A stretch of 64,000 nt of DNA from Neodiprion pinetum. Lineage: Eukaryota > Arthropoda > Insecta > Hymenoptera > Diprionidae. Below, one piece after another: positions 61,401 through 64,000 of this stretch. The stretch's first letter is position 1; every line of letters begins with the position of its first letter. The DNA lies in the NCBI RefSeq assembly GCF_021155775.2, contig NC_060236.1, positions 18,154,519-18,218,518 of the forward strand, in the 5' to 3' direction. The position numbers and the translations under genes are program-made. The notes below the pieces were generated by a model. It was not told the DNA's origin and searched no databases. It saw only the letters and a list, made by a program, of their open reading frames with translations.

Positions 61401-63610
61401 AAAGAGAATTACATGCTGGCGAATGGCCTGAACACGACGCTGAATCTCTCGCTGCCGGTTGATTTCAGCAGCAGTCAGCCTCATGGCGAGCTCTCGCTCT
61501 TTAGCCTCGAGTGCCTTCAGCGCAAAGACCTCGGCTACTTGACGCACTTCCGCTATCTTCACTGTGTTCTAGACCACCATCGAAACCCCTTTTTACTTAA
61601 ATGTTATACACCTATTTAACCAGTCCTTTCTCTCCTCCTCCGTCATTCATGTATATCAGTTTCATTTTCACCGTACTCATATTTTTTTCTTTATTGGTAT
61701 TTTGTTTGTGCACTCGCAGCAGAATTGATTTCACTCGACACGGACATGATATTAATTAGTTGCGACGATTATACTCATGAACCCCAAAAATATATTTTCT
61801 TTCATTAGTCACTTTTTTATTCGCTCATTATCAATTTTTTTTTCGGATTCATGATGCTTTACACAGTTTCAAAGGAACCAAAATTTCCAATCGGATATTC
61901 ACATCTCGAATGTGAGTGTTTTTGAAAAACCACAGCGTTGCGAATCAATTTTTGAAGTCGAAGTAATTTGTAATTTATGGCGACACTGTTTGTAAATAAG
62001 AAATTTTCATGTCCAGTTTTCAATTTTCAAGATAAGGTATTTGAATTACATTTTGGGGGAAAAAAAAATTAAGAAAGAGTCTGTGTACAGCGAAATCTGA
62101 TTCTGCAGCTAATTAGTAAGGCACATGATAAATGGAGACAGTATAAAAACCAGAAATCTGCGAGCGCTTGGTTTTCTACTAACAGCCGAGGACAGAAGTT
62201 TTCCACCATAATTATGTTTTTTTTTAAATGTATTTATAAAAAAACAAAATATAAAAAAAAAAAAGAATAAACAGAATTTGAAAATTAACCTCGAATTGAG
62301 ATCGACGATGATTGCTATTGGATTCTCTTCTTTCCCTTTAATTTCTCTGCAGCTCTCTTTCTATTTTAAAAATGTGAAAAACTCGCAGATCTCTGGGAAT
62401 GACAAAAACTGTGTGATTAATCGATTAATCGTAACGTTCGCTTGATCATTTTTTCAATTATGCAGGTTTTTCAGTTAATCATTTTTTCGATTAGTCGATT
62501 CCCCCTTTTAATTGATTTTCCAATGAATCGATTGAACCCACGATAAATCGATGAATCTTACAGCCCTGGTATATAATTACATAGGAATAATTGTAAGTAT
62601 ATATTACAATGTATATAATGTATGCGCAATGGATTGAATATACACGGAAATGTATATAATAATACTATGTTTAGTATTAAATATGTTGTATTCATACAAA
62701 AATCTCTCTTGTAATATATGTACATTTCAAGTACACATGCATCTTAATTAAAAATAACTCGTCAGCCGTTAAACTTACATGATTACGCAGCTTTTCCTTC
62801 TGCTCGCGCTCTATTGTCTCACGCCGCTCGCGCGCTTGATCCAATTTGCCCTGAATCTGGGATTCGAGCTGCTGTACTCGCTCTGACATTCCTGTCCGTA
62901 CGCGAACAACTTGGTCCTCCTATTATCATTATCATCAACAAAACAATCACCATTAGTTCCATGAAATGAGTTTTCTACAAGATAATGAATATTTTTATCT
63001 AGATCAAGATAAGATTATTCATATACAATTATTTATTTACTGTTATAAATTATTATTATTATTATGAGTTTACTGATACAGATTATTTGAAAATCCATCT
63101 ATTAGATGACGTATAAGATAACGATGATAACAATATTCTTAAATACACTGAGAATGAAAAAATATGAATTCGAAAAAAATATTCCTTTATATTTACTGTC
63201 AAAATAAGTTTTTTCTGACAGACATTCTTGTCGACGAATCATTCAACGTCGTAAAGTTATATCAGAGCCTTTATTCCGAATAAACTCGCCTGGATGGTTC
63301 AATATTATAAACAGTTTATCTAAGCTTTGTACTGCAGAAAGATGAATACATTATCTGTGAGATGAAAAAGAAACGAGATGGGATTTATCCAACGTGATTA
63401 CCGTTTTCTTTGACTCTTTTTAACGCCTTAGTTTCTATCGGTTGCGGCATGATGTGTATTGATACTCACATGTTCCTTCAGGCGATCAAGCATCTTCTTA
63501 ATATTTTCATCACGCTGAGCTGCGGCAGTCTTGAGCTTTTCTTCAACTGCGCATCGAACCTCCTCTGTCTGCTGCTCCAAACTGAGGCGAGTTTTTTCCA
63601 CACTCTCCAA
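58330..63610 (-). CDS. stai: Stathmin-family protein, 3' part of gene (partial; N-terminus beyond the window)
   Basis: Stathmins are cytosolic helical proteins that sequester alpha/beta-tubulin dimers and promote microtubule disassembly; insects have one neuron-rich gene, stai in Drosophila. Visible coding exons on the minus strand are 63470-63610, 62779-62919, 61413-61568 and 58330-58443: 183 residues plus a stop. All three internal junctions are phase 0 with AG acceptors and GT donors. The family signature is RDENIKKMLDRLKEH at the end of the first visible exon, followed by EDQVVRVR in the next, matching the conserved end of the stathmin domain. The chain is charged (E, K, R, Q rich), has almost no Pro or Gly before the tail, and fits one long helix. 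Earlier exons with the N-terminal regulatory region must lie above 64000. It continues well past the point where the vertebrate protein ends, as I recall for insect stathmins. The family call is secure; the exon choice is by eye. Confidence 0.9.
58444..61412 (-). other. Stathmin intron between exon C and the terminal exon
   Basis: A 2969-base intron of AT-rich sequence. Apart from the candidate 55-bp exon at 58513-58567 I see no coding signal, RNA gene or element with clear ends. Confidence 0.7.
58513..58567 (-). CDS. Possible alternative stathmin exon giving a short basic C-terminus
   Basis: This 55-bp segment lies between exon C and the terminal exon. It is bounded by CCTTCAG on its 5' side and GAG followed by GTATTA on its 3' side. 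If spliced after exon C in phase 0 it reads FDGKRKPQSTKKRRMHS and then TGA, an ending very rich in Lys and Arg. Its length is 18 codons plus one base, so inclusion would replace the normal tail rather than insert into it. It may be a real cassette exon or a chance pair of splice-like sites. Confidence 0.3.
61413..61568 (-). CDS. stai: Stathmin exon C, third helical repeat unit
   Basis: This exon is 156 bp, 52 codons, phase 0 on both sides. The chosen acceptor is TCTAG before AAC, giving NTVKIAEVRQ after the RNH of exon B. Two other AGs lie close by: using ACACAG would put an in-frame TGA first, and GTGAAG would drop four residues that fit the family. The body runs through KALEAKERELAMRL and TAAEINRQREIQ to IRQH, and the donor is CAT followed by GTAATT, weaker than the other two. 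The helix is rich in Ala, Glu and Arg, and again ends with a basic residue, x, His. Confidence 0.85.
61569..62778 (-). other. Stathmin intron between exons B and C
   Basis: A 1210-base intron. It contains A/T homopolymers near 62050 and 62220-62270. Around 62417-62560 there is a run of related short motifs based on TCGATTAATCG, ending at CAGCCCTGG, possibly the remnant of one transposon end. No gene seen. Confidence 0.7.
62779..62919 (-). CDS. stai: Stathmin exon B, second helical repeat unit
   Basis: This exon is 141 bp, 47 codons, the same length and phase as exon A. The acceptor is AATAG before GAG and the donor is CAT followed by GTAAGT. It begins EDQVVRVRTG, equivalent to the conserved segment after KEH in stathmins. 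It then has a coiled-coil-like stretch (VQQLESQIQGKLDQ) and ends in EKLRNH. The ending resembles exon A (Arg-rich helix, then L-K/R-x-H at the splice site), which suggests exon duplication. The first Met is internal and not a start. Confidence 0.88.
62920..63469 (-). other. Stathmin intron between exons A and B
   Basis: A 550-base AT-rich intron with a short (TTA)n run near 63050. Nothing else seen. Confidence 0.75.
63470..63610 (-). CDS. stai: Stathmin exon A, core tubulin-binding helix unit
   Basis: This exon is 141 bp, 47 codons, phase 0 at both ends. The acceptor is CCAAG before TTG and the donor is CAT followed by GTGAGT. It encodes LESVEKTRLSLEQQ, an Ala/Glu/Lys helix, and the hallmark RDENIKKMLDRLKEH. 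It aligns with the end of the vertebrate stathmin domain (the NREAQMAAKLERLREK region), part of a tubulin-contacting repeat. If the intron were retained, translation would run a further 13 residues to a stop. The exon begins inside the protein, since the first codon is TTG and the family is longer N-terminally. Confidence 0.9.
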
Positions 63611-64000
63611 CTTGGATCAAAATATTTGTTAATTGCAAATCGAGGAATTATGCTTTACTTCTAAGAAAGTGGCGATAATAAAATGCATGCTAAGTATGAA
63701 ATTCCTCTCTGTATTCATATTCACAGTGTAAAAACGAAGAAAAGAAATGGCTGAAAATTTATTGAATTCATTTGTTCATGATTTGGTTATTACAATTCAC
63801 ATACGAATTTATGATGTTACGTAAGATTTTTTGATTCACATCGATTCACAAACGTTTGAATTTTGACAAATCGCAGGCCAACCATTGTAGTATTTCTGGA
63901 ATCTGTTAAAATCCAAGTGAGACGCGATAAAATCCATGGAAATATGAAGGCAAATCTTCATATTGTGTAAAATTTTGTATTAATCCAGTCAGAATCGGTT
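63611..64000 (-). other. Stathmin intron upstream of exon A, cut by the window end
   Basis: No further stathmin exon is recognisable here, so the next exon upstream lies outside the window. Confidence 0.65.

Overview
The window is AT-rich eukaryotic DNA with introns, microsatellites and many small decayed DNA transposons. The one recognisable gene reads as an insect stathmin. The mix of TTAA-flanked and foldback elements, and a repeat containing a 'CCGCCATTTTGAATTTTG' core, looks hymenopteran to me. That is inference, not a database result.

Gene content is low. The only confident protein-coding gene is on the minus strand at the right end, about 58.3-63.6 kb. It is the 3' half of a stathmin-family (tubulin-binding) gene: four phase-0 exons, with the N-terminal exons beyond position 64000. 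Three of the exons are diverged copies of one helical unit, and the fourth carries the C-terminal tail and stop. A small extra exon just upstream of the terminal exon could give an alternative basic tail. A 114-aa ORF at 33.8 kb with a signal-like N-terminus is a weaker candidate gene.

The rest is intergenic or unassigned DNA that has repeatedly received transposons. (a) 1.1-2.8 kb: an inverted-repeat element interrupted by a TTAA/TCAA-flanked piggyBac-like element holding four copies of a 122-bp tandem repeat. (b) 3.5-4.1 kb: two foldbacks. (c) 5.7-6.8 kb: a non-autonomous element with an 8-bp target duplication. (d) 6.9-7.4 kb: a long hairpin. (e) 12.9-14.05 kb: a TTAA element and a near-perfect 342-bp palindrome. 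(f) 15.25-16.34 kb: a broken reading frame with an OTU protease-like domain, next to five GC-rich hairpins. (g) 19.3-19.8 kb: a palindromic element. (h) 24.9-27.0 kb: a 2.1-kb transposon with inverted ends, a decayed intron-containing ORF and the same roughly 122-bp repeat family as (a). (i) 27.2-27.9, 48.9-49.8 and 49.8-50.5 kb: further TTAA elements, the last two sharing one TTAA. (j) 44.0 kb: a hammerhead-like motif of the Penelope type. (k) 52.4-53.45 kb: a solo LTR with a 4-bp duplication, followed by two more inverted-repeat elements. One 0.4-kb repeat family with CACTGAG ends occurs four times (5.05, 20.7, 23.0 and 31.1 kb).

I saw no bacterial-type operon, CRISPR array, rRNA or convincing tRNA. 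Some GC- and CpG-richer stretches (about 3.0-3.4, 8.0-10.8, 13.3-13.7 and 40.4-40.6 kb) could be promoters or first exons of genes I cannot resolve. All intron-exon calls are by eye from splice motifs and family knowledge, without transcripts.
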